This document shows positions 49,824 to 57,865 of a stretch of 64,000 nucleotides of DNA, one piece after another. The stretch spans positions 1 to 64,000 of the forward strand of contig JANLRD010000270.1 in assembly GCA_031368215.1 (NCBI GenBank). The letters run 5' to 3'. Both the position numbers and the translations under genes were made by a program. The notes beneath the pieces are model-generated. The model saw only the letters and a list, made by a program, of their open reading frames with translations, was not told where the DNA came from and searched no databases. The first letter of the stretch is position 1; every line of letters starts with the position of its first letter. The DNA is from JANLQX01 sp031368215 (GTDB lineage Bacteria; Actinomycetota; Acidimicrobiia; Acidimicrobiales; JANYDT01).

Positions 49824-51833
49824 GTGACTGACTACGTCTTCTATTTGCTGCTCGGTAGCGGAGCAGCAGCAATCATCGCGGCGTTCGGGCTTGGGTTGGT
49901 CATCACCTACCAGGGCTCGGGCATCGTGAACTTCGCCTATGGCGGTATGGCGATGTGGACGGCGTTCGTCTACGGCGACCTTCGATCGGGCGCGTACCCG
50001 TTTCCTATTCCCGGACTCCCGGCTCGTTACCACTTCGGTGGTGGCGACGTCGGGTTCCGGTGGGCGTTCTTCCTCGCCATGCTGACGGCTGCGGCGCTGG
50101 GGCTGATCGTCTATCTGTTGGTCTTTCGACCACTCCGAAAAGCTCCGGCGCTCGCCCGTGTCGTGGCGAGCGTCGGGTTGGTGATCCTGCTCATGGATCT
50201 CGTTCGCGGCCGGTTCGGGGACACCACCGTTTTTCGTGTCCCGAGCATCCTTCCCAGGGAACCCGTAACGATTGCGTCTGGTCTGACGGTGCCGCGCGAT
50301 GGTTTGTGGCTCGCCTTCATCGTTCTGGTCATGGCCGCTGCGTTGTGGGCAACGTTTCGCTTCACCCGCGTCGGCTTGATCACCCGCGCTGCGGCCGAGA
50401 ACGAGAAGGGAGCCGTTCTGCTCGGCTTCTCACCGGATCTGATGGCCGGCGCGAGCTTCGTCATCGCTTCGGTCGTCGGTGGTCTTGTGGCCATCCTCGC
50501 GGCGCCGATGATCTACCTCAACACCACGGTGCTGACCTTCGCGTACCTGATTCCTGCCGTGGGTGCGGCGTTGATCGGCGAATTCAAGAAACCGCTTCCG
50601 ACTGTCGCCGTCGGCTTGGCGATCGGCATGATCCAATCGGTCTTCACGAAGCTTCAGAACGACCTCACCTGGTTCCCGAAGTACGGAGCTCGCGAGGGCC
50701 TGCCATTCCTCGTGATCATCATCTCGATGGTGCTGCTCGGCGAACGCCTGCCTGACCGCGGCGCGGTCGACAACTGGAAGCTTCCCGAGGTGCCCCCGGC
50801 GAGGATGACGCCGTTCTCCGCGCTCATGCCCGCAGCTCTGGCGATCGCCGGTTTGCTGTTCCTGGGGCCGCTCTGGCGTGGTGCGATCATGACAACGCTT
50901 ATCGCGATCGTCTTAGCGCTTTCGTTGGTGGTTCTCACCGGATTCGGAGGCCAGACGTCGCTCGCGCAGATGGCCTTTGCCGGCGTGGCCGGGTTCACGC
51001 TCTCCAAGCTGGCGGTCCGCTGGGAGATACCGTTTCCGATCGCACCCCTGCTTGCCGCGTTGGTGGCGACGGGATTCGGTCTCCTCGTTGGGCTACCCGC
51101 ATTGCGTGTTCGAGGGACCAACCTTGCGATCATCACGCTCGCCGGCGGCTTGACCGTTGCGGAGTTCTTGTTCAAGAATCCCGACTTCATCGGCGACACC
51201 AAGACCGCGGGAGCCAAGGTTCCGAATCCGAGGATCGGTGGGTGGGACTTCGGTCTGATCCTCGGCAACAAGTCTTCGAGACCGATCTTCGGGATCTTCC
51301 TCGTGGTCGTGGTGCTCATTCTGTGCGTCGTTGTGACCAACATTCGCAAGAGCTCGACCGGTCGGCGAATGCTGGCGATCCGCTCGAACGAACGGGCCGC
51401 GAACGCCATCGGCATCAACGTCGCCAACGGCAAGATGATGGTCTTCGCCGTGTCGTCGTTCATCGCCGGAATCGGCGGTTGTCTGATCGGCTACCGGTTC
51501 GGCTCGGTCTCCGACGTTTCCTACGGAACGATTGCATCGCTCGCTGCCCTTGCCGTTGCCTACCTCGGTGGGATCACCAGCGTGAGCGGTGCCGTTGCCG
51601 CTGGAATCGTCGGGTCATCAGGCGTAGCGTTCTACACGATGACCCGCGTGGTCGGGTCGCTCGGGAAGTGGGAGTTCTACATCGGCGGGGTGCTGCTGAT
51701 CTTCACCGCCATCCAGAACCCGGAGGGCATCGCCGGGGCGTTCCGCGCCCAGGCGGCGGAGAAGAGACTCAAGAAGGCGCGAACCGCATCCGCTCTTGCT
51801 AGCCCGAGCGGACTTGCCGTGGACGCCAAGTGA
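49824..51833 (+). CDS. fused LivH-LivM branched-chain-type ABC permease
   Basis: 669 aa carrying both permeases in one chain: LivH-like residues 1-300 (GLGLVITYQGSGIVNFAYGGMAMW) and LivM-like residues 335-645 (TGFGGQTSLAQMAFAGVAGFTLSKL, then LVGLPALRVRGTNLAIITLAGGLT). Each half has about 8-10 TM segments. GTG 49824. The stop overlaps a 23-codon micro-ORF (GTGA) that leads to livG. A fused HM permease makes one polypeptide per transporter. Confidence 0.92.
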   Translation: MTDYVFYLLLGSGAAAIIAAFGLGLVITYQGSGIVNFAYGGMAMWTAFVYGDLRSGAYPFPIPGLPARYHFGGGDVGFRWAFFLAMLTAAALGLIVYLLVFRPLRKAPALARVVASVGLVILLMDLVRGRFGDTTVFRVPSILPREPVTIASGLTVPRDGLWLAFIVLVMAAALWATFRFTRVGLITRAAAENEKGAVLLGFSPDLMAGASFVIASVVGGLVAILAAPMIYLNTTVLTFAYLIPAVGAALIGEFKKPLPTVAVGLAIGMIQSVFTKLQNDLTWFPKYGAREGLPFLVIIISMVLLGERLPDRGAVDNWKLPEVPPARMTPFSALMPAALAIAGLLFLGPLWRGAIMTTLIAIVLALSLVVLTGFGGQTSLAQMAFAGVAGFTLSKLAVRWEIPFPIAPLLAALVATGFGLLVGLPALRVRGTNLAIITLAGGLTVAEFLFKNPDFIGDTKTAGAKVPNPRIGGWDFGLILGNKSSRPIFGIFLVVVVLILCVVVTNIRKSSTGRRMLAIRSNERAANAIGINVANGKMMVFAVSSFIAGIGGCLIGYRFGSVSDVSYGTIASLAALAVAYLGGITSVSGAVAAGIVGSSGVAFYTMTRVVGSLGKWEFYIGGVLLIFTAIQNPEGIAGAFRAQAAEKRLKKARTASALASPSGLAVDAK

Positions 51834-51901
51834 GCTTCTGCACTCCGCGCTTCGCTGCTCGCAACACACGTTTGTCGACCACGGACGGCGGGTCATTGTG
51901 A
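51830..51901 (+). CDS. 23-aa coupling micro-ORF between livHM and livG
   Basis: GTG 51830 overlaps the livHM TGA (GTGA), and its own TGA (51899-51901) overlaps the livG GTG (51898) in another GTGA. The peptide includes CTPRFAARNT and ends TTDGGSL, matching in pattern the two micro-ORFs between livG and livF (RF-A-R-T and a final GGS/GGAS). Probably a translational-coupling linker; a functional peptide is possible. Confidence 0.5.
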   Translation: MSFCTPRFAARNTRLSTTDGGSL

Positions 51902-52668
51902 GCCTTCTGCAGACCGACAAGATGTCGGTCACGTTCGGCGGCCTGCGTGCCGTCAACGACGTCGACTTCGCGGTGACCGAAGGTTCGCTGGTCGGGTTGA
52001 TCGGCCCGAACGGCGCCGGCAAGACGACCTTCATCGACGGCATCACCGGCTTCGTCCCTACCACGGGCAAAATCGTGTTCGACGGTCACGACATCACGCA
52101 CCTGCCGGTGCACAAGCGTGCCGTTCTCGGGCTCGGGCGAACGTGGCAGTCGCTGGAACTCTTCGACGATCTCACCGTGGAAGAGAACCTGTTCGTCGCG
52201 GCCGACAAGCAGACCGCGAAGAACTTCCTGCTCGATATCGTCGTGCCCGGCCGGCGTCGAGACCGAGAGAGCGTCGAAGTCGCCATGGACGTTCTTGGGA
52301 TCACCGATCTTGCCAAGAAGAAGCCCAACGAGATCAGTCAGGGTCAGCGCAAGCTCGTGTCGGCAGCGCGAGCGCTGGCGACACGTCCCAAGCTTCTCTG
52401 CATGGATGAACCGGCGGCCGGCCTCGACACGAAGGAAAGCGTGCAACTCGGTGCCAGTCTCCGCAACATCGTCAACTCGGGCACGAGCGTTTTTCTCGTT
52501 GACCACGACATGGGCCTGGTGCTCACCATCTGCGACTACATCTACGTCATCGAGTTCGGGATGAAGATCGCCGAAGGCACCCCGGCAGAGATCAAGCGGA
52601 ATCCACGGGTGATCGAGGCCTACCTCGGTCAGTCAGCCCGCGACGAGCTGGGGAGCGATCCATCATGA
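51898..52668 (+). CDS. livG: branched-chain-type ABC transporter ATP-binding protein
   Basis: 256 aa. Walker A GPNGAGKTTF (residues about 37-46), signature QGQRKLVSAARALATRPKLLCMDEPAAGLD combining LSGGQ-equivalent and Walker B, H-loop in FLVDHDMGLVL. The C-terminal EIKRNPRVIEAYLG is the LivG/BCA tail. GTG 51898 is joined by a GTGA overlap to the preceding micro-ORF; its TGA overlaps the next micro-ORF (ATGA). Confidence 0.92.
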   Translation: MSLLQTDKMSVTFGGLRAVNDVDFAVTEGSLVGLIGPNGAGKTTFIDGITGFVPTTGKIVFDGHDITHLPVHKRAVLGLGRTWQSLELFDDLTVEENLFVAADKQTAKNFLLDIVVPGRRRDRESVEVAMDVLGITDLAKKKPNEISQGQRKLVSAARALATRPKLLCMDEPAAGLDTKESVQLGASLRNIVNSGTSVFLVDHDMGLVLTICDYIYVIEFGMKIAEGTPAEIKRNPRVIEAYLGQSARDELGSDPS

Positions 52669-52754
52669 GCTGTCACTACTGGTGCTGCGCTTTTCCGCTG
52701 CGCTTCACTGCTCGCCACACCATCGCCGACGATGCCACGGGCGGCGCGTCATGA
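52665..52754 (+). CDS. 29-aa coupling micro-ORF A between livG and livF
   Basis: ATG 52665 overlaps the livG stop (ATGA); 29 codons beginning MSCHYWCCAFPLRF and ending DATGGAS; its TGA overlaps the ATG of micro-ORF B. The DNA is the first of two 86-bp tandem repeats. Four of the first eight residues are Cys, His or Trp (CHYWCC). Confidence 0.5.
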   Translation: MSCHYWCCAFPLRFTARHTIADDATGGAS

Positions 52755-52836
52755 GTCGTCACTATTGGTGCTGCGCTTCTCCGCTGCGCTTCACTGCAGG
52801 CCACACCATCGTCGGCGATGCCACGGGCGGCGCGTC
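52665..52836 (+). repeat. tandem 86-bp repeat (two units) between livG and livF
   Basis: Units 52665-52750 and 52751-52836 differ at eight positions, three of them synonymous in the micro-ORF frames. A diverged third copy is recognisable at 51830-51897 before livG. Confidence 0.75.
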
Positions 52837-52840
52837 ATGA
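52751..52840 (+). CDS. 29-aa coupling micro-ORF B between livG and livF
   Basis: ATG 52751 overlaps the stop of micro-ORF A and its TGA (52838-52840) overlaps the livF ATG (52837). Peptide begins MSRHYWCCASPLRF and ends DATGGAS; five amino-acid differences from micro-ORF A. Confidence 0.5.
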   Translation: MSRHYWCCASPLRFTAGHTIVGDATGGAS

Positions 52841-53547
52841 GTCTGCTCACGATCAGCGACATGTCCACCGGTTACAACGGTGTTCCCGTCGTCCGCAACC
52901 TCAACCTTCATGTGGACGAAGGCGAGGTGGTCGCGCTCCTCGGTCCGAATGGCGCCGGCAAGACCACCACGCTGCTCACAACGTCGGCATTGGTTCCGTT
53001 CCTGTCCGGCGACATCACGGTGCTCGGGAAGTCGATCAAGGGCCGACGCCCGCACCATGTCGCGCGCGAGGGGTTGGCGCACGTGCCGGAGGACCGGAGC
53101 CTGTTCTTCCAGCTGACCGTCCGCGAGAACCTGCGTCTCAAGGCGAAACGAGGGTCAACGGCTCTGAACGAGGCACTCGAGTACTTCCCGGCGCTCGAAG
53201 CCCTGATGGATCGCCGCGCTGGGCTCCTCTCCGGTGGTGAACAGCAGATGCTCGCAGTTGCACGCGCACTTACGGTTCGTCCGAGGCTGCTCATGGTTGA
53301 CGAGATGAGCCTCGGCCTGGCACCGATCATCGTGGAGCGCCTGCTGCCGGTGCTGCGGGCCATCGCTGCGAAGAGCGGAACGGGGATCCTTCTCGTGGAG
53401 CAGCACGTCCATCTTGCACTGGAGGTCGCCGACCGGGCCTACGTCCTCAGTCACGGCAATCTCGTGCTCGAAGGCACGGCGGCGCATCTCCGTGAGAACC
53501 GGCACCTTCTGGAGAGCAGCTACCTCGGCGGTGTCGAGCACGTGTAG
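52837..53547 (+). CDS. livF: branched-chain-type ABC transporter ATP-binding protein
   Basis: 236 aa, standard LivF length. Walker A GPNGAGKTTTLL near residue 40, VPEDRSLFFQLTVRENL, signature LSGGEQQMLAVARALTVRPRLLMVDEMSLGLAP, H-loop LLVEQHVHLAL. ATG 52837 overlaps the stop of micro-ORF B. Upstream in-frame starts would read through the repeat units in another frame and are rejected. The unit ends at a strong hairpin at 53560-53600. Confidence 0.92.
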   Translation: MSLLTISDMSTGYNGVPVVRNLNLHVDEGEVVALLGPNGAGKTTTLLTTSALVPFLSGDITVLGKSIKGRRPHHVAREGLAHVPEDRSLFFQLTVRENLRLKAKRGSTALNEALEYFPALEALMDRRAGLLSGGEQQMLAVARALTVRPRLLMVDEMSLGLAPIIVERLLPVLRAIAAKSGTGILLVEQHVHLALEVADRAYVLSHGNLVLEGTAAHLRENRHLLESSYLGGVEHV

Positions 53548-53559
53548 GCCAGGCGGGGG

Positions 53560-53600
53560 TTGTCGCGTTGGGTCGCTCCAGGAGCGACTGAGCGCGACAA
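53560..53600 (+). terminator. two-part hairpin terminator after livF
   Basis: Outer stem TTGTCGCG/CGCGACAA and inner stem GTCGCTCC/GGAGCGAC (loop A) are both perfect and nested, 13 bases after the livF stop. No U-tract. Confidence 0.6.
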
Positions 53601-53676
53601 GTCCAAGTTCTGTGGCACTACTGCACCTTCTCAGCCACTACTGACCCGACGACGCACCTATCGTGCGCGTCCTGGC

Positions 53677-53794
53677 GCCGCACATCGGAGCCTGCTCGCC
53701 GCAGATCGTTGCCTCACCGCCGCACATCGGGGGATTTGAGCGGGTTGGAAGTCGATTTTGCCGGATGTGCGGCGGAGGTGGCCGGATGTGCGGT
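53677..53794. repeat. cluster of GCCGCACATCGG units in both orientations
   Basis: Three forward copies (53677-53688, 53698-53708 with G for C, 53719-53730) and two reverse copies (CCGGATGTGCGGC 53761-53773, 53782-53793) within 120 bp between convergent genes. Forward and reverse copies can fold into alternative hairpins. The remainder of 53601-53856 shows no gene. Confidence 0.6.
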
Positions 53795-53856
53795 GAAACG
53801 CAAGGTGCCGCTGGCGAGGGTTGGTGCGCGCTCGTCGGGAGGGGTCTGCGGATGGG

Positions 53857-55176
53857 TTAGGCCAGGCGGCGGAGTTCGGCGTTGCGGATGTAGACGGTCA
53901 CGAAGATGACCCAGGCGACGGCGCCGGCACCGCTTATGGCGATGCCGCTGCTGAAGTTGTAGGCGACGAAGCAGAGGCCGATGGCGCCGATGGGCATGAA
54001 GCCCGCCTGGGTGAGAACGAAGAGTCCCATCACACGGCCCATGAGTGCCTGTGGGGTGCTCGACTGGATGAGTCCCTGGTTCATGTTGATGTAGAAGCCG
54101 CCACACAGGCCCATGAGGAGCGACACGATCAGCATCATCGTGAACGTGTTGGAACGGCCCATGAGGAACGTCATCGTCGATCCCCCGATCACCGCCCGCT
54201 GGAACAACTTCCCCTTGTTCGGCATGTCGCCTTTGCGGATGAGGATCAACGAGGTGATGGCGATGCCGACACCCATGCACGCGAGGAGAAGGGCGGAGTC
54301 GCCAGCGTCTCGTCCCAGGGCTTCCTTCACATGCACCTGCGAGGTGACCATGACCGCGGGGTTGATAGTGACGCTGGCCACGATCAGCAGTCCGAACAGG
54401 GTGCGGAGGTTACGGTCGTGCCACACATGACGAACGGCTTCGAGCGTCTCGGTGCGCACCGACCGCTTCGGGCCCCGCTCGGGTTGGACGGGAAGGCGGA
54501 GCCTCCGAAGGAAGAAGACACCGACGATCATGAGGCCGGCCTGGAACCAGAACGCACCCTCGAATCCGAACTGTCCGCCGACCGCGCGGGCGAGCACCGG
54601 GCCGAGGATCATCGACGATGTCATGGCCAATGCGTTGATGGCGATGGCACTGAACAACTGCTGCTTCGGGACGATGGCCGAGATCATCGACGAGCGCACC
54701 GGCGAACCGACCGCTGACGCCGTTCCGGCGATGAGCGAGGCCACAATGACCCAGCCGAACGTCGCCCGGCCGGTGCCGACGAACACCGCGGTCACCGCCA
54801 TGATCGCCGCGCCGGAGAGCTGGGTTGTCATGAGGAGTCGACGCCGGTCGAGACGGTCGGCCCACACACCGGCCTGCAAGGTGATGAGCACGGTCGGTAG
54901 GCCGAGCGTGAAGACGATGAAGCCCTGCTCGCGTTCTCCGCGGTTGAGGCCCTCGAGCACGAGCCAGCCGTAGACGAATCGTTCCGCGTTGGCGACGAGG
55001 AAGAACGCGATGTTGTTGGCCCACAGGAACCGGAAGTTCGGAATCGACAGCGCGCTCCGAGGCCGTTCGATCGGGACGTCGATCGGAACGTCGACCGGGA
55101 CGTCGACCGAGACCTCGTCGGCGTGATTCACCGCACTCTGAGGTCGGACGACGGCGACCTCGTCGGCGTGATTCAC
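53857..55176 (-). CDS. MFS transporter (enterobactin-exporter/MFS_3-like)
   Basis: 439 aa, 12 TM pattern from residue about 50, with the MFS loop GVWADRLDRRRLLMTTQL between TM2 and TM3 and TPQALMGRVMGLF in the second half. The N-terminal 40 residues are made of repeats: NHADEV occurs twice, then VDVPVDVPIDVP. These arise from 45-bp and 12-bp direct repeats in the DNA. The first in-frame GTG (55176) is used; the second repeat copy offers a second start. Export of a small molecule; substrate unknown. Confidence 0.88.
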   Translation of the reverse strand: MNHADEVAVVRPQSAVNHADEVSVDVPVDVPIDVPIERPRSALSIPNFRFLWANNIAFFLVANAERFVYGWLVLEGLNRGEREQGFIVFTLGLPTVLITLQAGVWADRLDRRRLLMTTQLSGAAIMAVTAVFVGTGRATFGWVIVASLIAGTASAVGSPVRSSMISAIVPKQQLFSAIAINALAMTSSMILGPVLARAVGGQFGFEGAFWFQAGLMIVGVFFLRRLRLPVQPERGPKRSVRTETLEAVRHVWHDRNLRTLFGLLIVASVTINPAVMVTSQVHVKEALGRDAGDSALLLACMGVGIAITSLILIRKGDMPNKGKLFQRAVIGGSTMTFLMGRSNTFTMMLIVSLLMGLCGGFYINMNQGLIQSSTPQALMGRVMGLFVLTQAGFMPIGAIGLCFVAYNFSSGIAISGAGAVAWVIFVTVYIRNAELRRLA

Positions 55177-55177
55177 C
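55067..55177. repeat. 12-bp tandem repeats and 20-bp direct repeat in MFS gene 5' end
   Basis: Four units of a GACGTCGAYCGG-type 12-mer (about 55067-55114) encode VDVP/IDVP, and CCTCGTCGGCGTGATTCACC occurs at 55113-55132 and again at 55158-55177, 45 bp apart. Confidence 0.6.
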
Positions 55178-55288
55178 CCTGCATGTTCGCAGGAAAGGTG
55201 AACGAAAGGCGAACCGTGGGTAAACGAGGGTCGCGTCGACGCGTCGGCTGAGGCTTGCTCGCTACGTCTGGTCCGAGCTGCTCAGTCG

Positions 55289-56296
55289 TCAGTCATCGGG
55301 TCGGCGACGCCGACGCTCGCGGTTTCGCGGGCGCTGGCGACGGTACCGGACGGGGTGGGCGAGTCGGGCGAGTCGTCTCGGTAGTCGTCTCGGTAGGCGG
55401 AGCCCCTTGAGCGGCTCTGTGAGGAGCCCGACGAAGCTCGTGGGATGGGGTTCGTCGATCCCGTAGCGCTGCGGCTGACGGTCCTTCGGTACACGGTAGG
55501 TGCCGAAGAGCTGGTCCCAGAGGGGAAGGAAGGCGGCGTAGTTGGTGTGGATCGACGCCGGCTCGTTGGCGTGGTGCCAGTGGTGGAAGTCGGGCGTGGC
55601 GATGATGCGATGAAGTGGCCGCAACCGCCAGCGGACATTGGCGTGGAGGAACAGGCCGACGATCATCTGGAGGATGGCGATGCCGCCGGTGATCTTCGCC
55701 GGGAATCCGGCGGCGATCAGAAGGAGGACCGGAGGTCCGAGCAGAAACCCATCGAGGGGATGGACGCGTATGCCGCTCAGCCAGTCGAGTTGCTCACCGG
55801 TGTGGTGGACCGAGTGGAACCGCCACAGGGCGGCCTTCTCGTGGGCGAAGCGGTGTACCCAGTAGCCGGCAAGGTCGAACAGCGCCGCGCCGATGATCGG
55901 CAGCGCGGGAGTGGGGAGCATGGCGACGAGTGGACGGAGCGCGAGTCCCGGCAACCACGCCAGGCTCACCACGCCGGCGACTGCGGCAACGGCGAGACCC
56001 ACGCCGGAGATCAGCGGCGTGGCCAGCGCGAAGGTGAGGTCGGTGCCCAGACCTTGGCGGCGTACACGCTGTCCACGGTGGCGCGGGAACAGCTTCTCGA
56101 ACGGCACCACGAGGACGAACAGGGCGACGACGAGGAACGGCGCAGCAGCGTTCGTCCTCACGGAGATGGCGACGATCAGTCCGGCCAAAGCCACGTGGGC
56201 GAGGCGTTGTCGTCGGGTGGACGTTCGGTTTGGGTCGGTGTCGGGTAAGTGCGGCGGGTACGGCGAGTACGGCATGTTCGGCGGTACGTTCGTCAT
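55289..56296 (-). CDS. sterol desaturase/fatty acid hydroxylase family protein
   Basis: 335 aa. Di-iron His motifs are visible as HRFAHE, HSVHH and HHWHH (plus HANVRW between), with four or five TM segments around them; WVHRFAHEKAALWRFHSVHHTGE is the family core. Membrane-bound hydroxylase/desaturase acting on lipids. ATG 56296 begins MTNVPPNMPY; the longer in-frame start 56458 is atypical. The C-terminus is a very Arg-rich tail (RLPRRLPRRLARL...). Confidence 0.88.
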   Translation of the reverse strand: MTNVPPNMPYSPYPPHLPDTDPNRTSTRRQRLAHVALAGLIVAISVRTNAAAPFLVVALFVLVVPFEKLFPRHRGQRVRRQGLGTDLTFALATPLISGVGLAVAAVAGVVSLAWLPGLALRPLVAMLPTPALPIIGAALFDLAGYWVHRFAHEKAALWRFHSVHHTGEQLDWLSGIRVHPLDGFLLGPPVLLLIAAGFPAKITGGIAILQMIVGLFLHANVRWRLRPLHRIIATPDFHHWHHANEPASIHTNYAAFLPLWDQLFGTYRVPKDRQPQRYGIDEPHPTSFVGLLTEPLKGLRLPRRLPRRLARLAHPVRYRRQRPRNRERRRRRPDD

Positions 56297-56489
56297 GGCT
56301 CGATGGTGCGCCCGCATGTCGGCGAACGGAACTAGGGAGAACCCTGAACCGACCCTGGCCCGGCCCGTGCTTGTTGCGCGCGTTCTCCGCGTGGATGTCG
56401 TTGCTCTCTGAGCAACGACAATGCACGCGGAGTCATCGCGCCGACCGCGCCACGGCATTGCGCGGGTGGTGCGTTGTTGAACGGGCCCC

Positions 56490-56495
56490 TACCCT
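56490..56495 (+). promoter_or_regulatory. -10 hexamer TACCCT of nitroreductase gene
   Basis: TACCCT, 6 nt before the ATG at 56502. Confidence 0.4.
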
Positions 56496-56501
56496 GGCGC
56501 C

Positions 56502-57140
56502 ATGCCCCCGATCGACATCGAAGCTTCTGACTACCTCCTCAAGACGACGAAGCAGGTCCGCAAACGTCTCGACCTTTCCCGTCCTGTTCCTCGAGAGTTG
56601 TTGCTCGACTGCATCGATGTGGCGAGTCATGCGCCGATGGGTGGCAACCTCGAACGCAACCGCTGGCTCATCATCGACGACAAGGAGTTGATGGCCCAGA
56701 TCGCGCCGTACTACCAGGAGTACGGCCGCCAGTATCTGGCGGCGAGCGCCGGTGCCCAGGGCCGCCAGGGCAAGGTCGTCGAGTCGGCCATGTTCCTTGT
56801 AGATCACATCGCCGAGGTGCCCGCGTGGGTGATTGCCATGCGTCTCGACCGGCTGCCCGACGATGCCCCACGCGGTGACCTTGCGGCGTATCACGGCAGT
56901 GTCGCTCCTGGGGTGTGGAGCTTCCAGCTGGCGGCCCGGGCCCGGGGGCTCGGCTCGGCGTGGACGACGTTCCATCTCCATTACGAGGAACTCATCGCCG
57001 AGATGCTCGGCATCCCGCCGACGGTCACCCAGATTGCGCTGCTTCCCGTGGCTTACTACACGGGAGACGATTTCTCGCCGGCGCCGCGTCGCCCGGCCCG
57101 CGAGATCACGTTCTTCAATCACTGGAAGAAGACCGACTGA
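56502..57140 (+). CDS. nitroreductase family protein
   Basis: 212 aa FMN-binding fold. SRPVPRELLLDCIDVASHAPMGGNLERNRWLII is the N-terminal FMN site (normally SxRxxxxxxI..APS/TxxNxQPW), and GVWSFQLAARARGLGSAWTTFHLHYEELIAEMLGIP the central helix region. NAD(P)H-dependent reduction of nitro, quinone or flavin substrates. Leaderless-type start behind TACCCT. It converges with the MerB-like gene. Confidence 0.9.
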   Translation: MPPIDIEASDYLLKTTKQVRKRLDLSRPVPRELLLDCIDVASHAPMGGNLERNRWLIIDDKELMAQIAPYYQEYGRQYLAASAGAQGRQGKVVESAMFLVDHIAEVPAWVIAMRLDRLPDDAPRGDLAAYHGSVAPGVWSFQLAARARGLGSAWTTFHLHYEELIAEMLGIPPTVTQIALLPVAYYTGDDFSPAPRRPAREITFFNHWKKTD

Positions 57141-57190
57141 CGCTGCGGCGCTGGTCGATCGTTACTGCGCCGGGCTGGTCCTCCCCGCAA

Positions 57191-57853
57191 TCACGGAAGC
57201 TGCCAGAACGTACCCGTGAGACCGAGGCTGTCCAGGATTGACTGGTTCTGGTCCCGAGTGTGAGGACGCCAACTTGGAGAAAGGCGATCGCCCCACCACG
57301 CATGGGCGAGGTCGCACAACGCCAACGCGCTGATCGTGGTTCCCGGGCTGCGTCCATCGAGCCACCGCACGATGTGCTCTTCCGACCGGAAGAGGTTCAT
57401 CGTGCTTCACGAGAAGACGATGTCGTCCCACCACTGCGACGCGGGGACGAGACAGTGGAAGAGGACGTCGATCTCACCAACCGGCTTGCGACCCTCGACG
57501 TGCACGGTGATCTCGTCGCCGCAGTCGGCGCAGGCCGTCTCGATCCGGCCGTCGCTCTGAAGTGCGGCGCAGATACCGAAGGCATCCCACGCGCAGTTGG
57601 CGTACGACGATCGTCCGCTGGCATGGACGCGATACGGAGTCGATCGGGCGGCGAACGGGTTCGCCATCCGCAGCTCATCGGTCCCGGGGTAAAGGACGAG
57701 CGCATGGGCGTCGTGCAGGCGCTGCCAGCCGAGTGCCACATGGGCTGACGCCATGCCGGCGCGCCTTGCCGTTTCGTCAACGGTTGGTGCTTTCCCGAAT
57801 TCGACGAAGAGACCGTAGGTCGTGTTGCGGAGCGCGATGTCGAGGTCGTCCAT
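57191..57853 (-). CDS. MerB-like (alkylmercury lyase family) probable selenoprotein, TGA recoded as Sec149
   Basis: 220 aa if the in-frame TGA at 57407-57409 is read through. Upstream of it: DDLDIALRNTTYGLFVEFGKAPT (HTH-like domain), TPYRVHASG, and SSYANCAWDAF, whose C87-x-x-D90 matches catalytic Cys96/Asp99 of MerB. Then WWDDIVFS, TGA, STMNLFRSEEHIVRWL in the same frame. In relatives the TGA position is Cys, corresponding to MerB Cys159. A SECIS-like hairpin begins 2 nt after the TGA, with apical GGTC 19 nt downstream. Start ATG 57853 lies 6 nt after TACGGT. If Sec is not inserted the product is 148 aa and lacks the last 71 residues. MerB cleaves C-Hg bonds; this subfamily's substrate is uncertain and no other mer genes are near. 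Confidence 0.82.
57367..57405 (-). promoter_or_regulatory. bacterial SECIS-like element
   Basis: Minus strand: outer stem GCACGATG (57405-57398) pairs with CATCGTGC (57374-57367); inner stem CTCTTCC (57394-57388) pairs with GGAAGAG (57383-57377); apical loop GGTC (57387-57384). All pairs are perfect. The loop sequence is that of the E. coli fdhF SECIS (GGUC), and 19 nt separate TGA from the loop (18 in fdhF). Confidence 0.8.
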
Positions 57854-57859
57854 TCGAAG

Positions 57860-57865
57860 ACCGTA
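57860..57865 (-). promoter_or_regulatory. -10 hexamer TACGGT of MerB-like gene
   Basis: TACGGT (minus strand), 6 nt before the ATG at 57853. Confidence 0.4.

Noticed and set aside
52732..52836. Longer livF start reading through the 86-bp repeats
   Set aside because: It would give an Arg/His-rich tail in a different frame from the micro-ORFs; ATG 52837 matches LivF length and the overlap chain.
57407..57409. TGA splitting the MerB-like gene read as a pseudogene stop
   Set aside because: The frame continues with strong family similarity, no other damage is present, the TGA replaces a conserved Cys and a SECIS-like hairpin follows. Recoding explains more than decay does.
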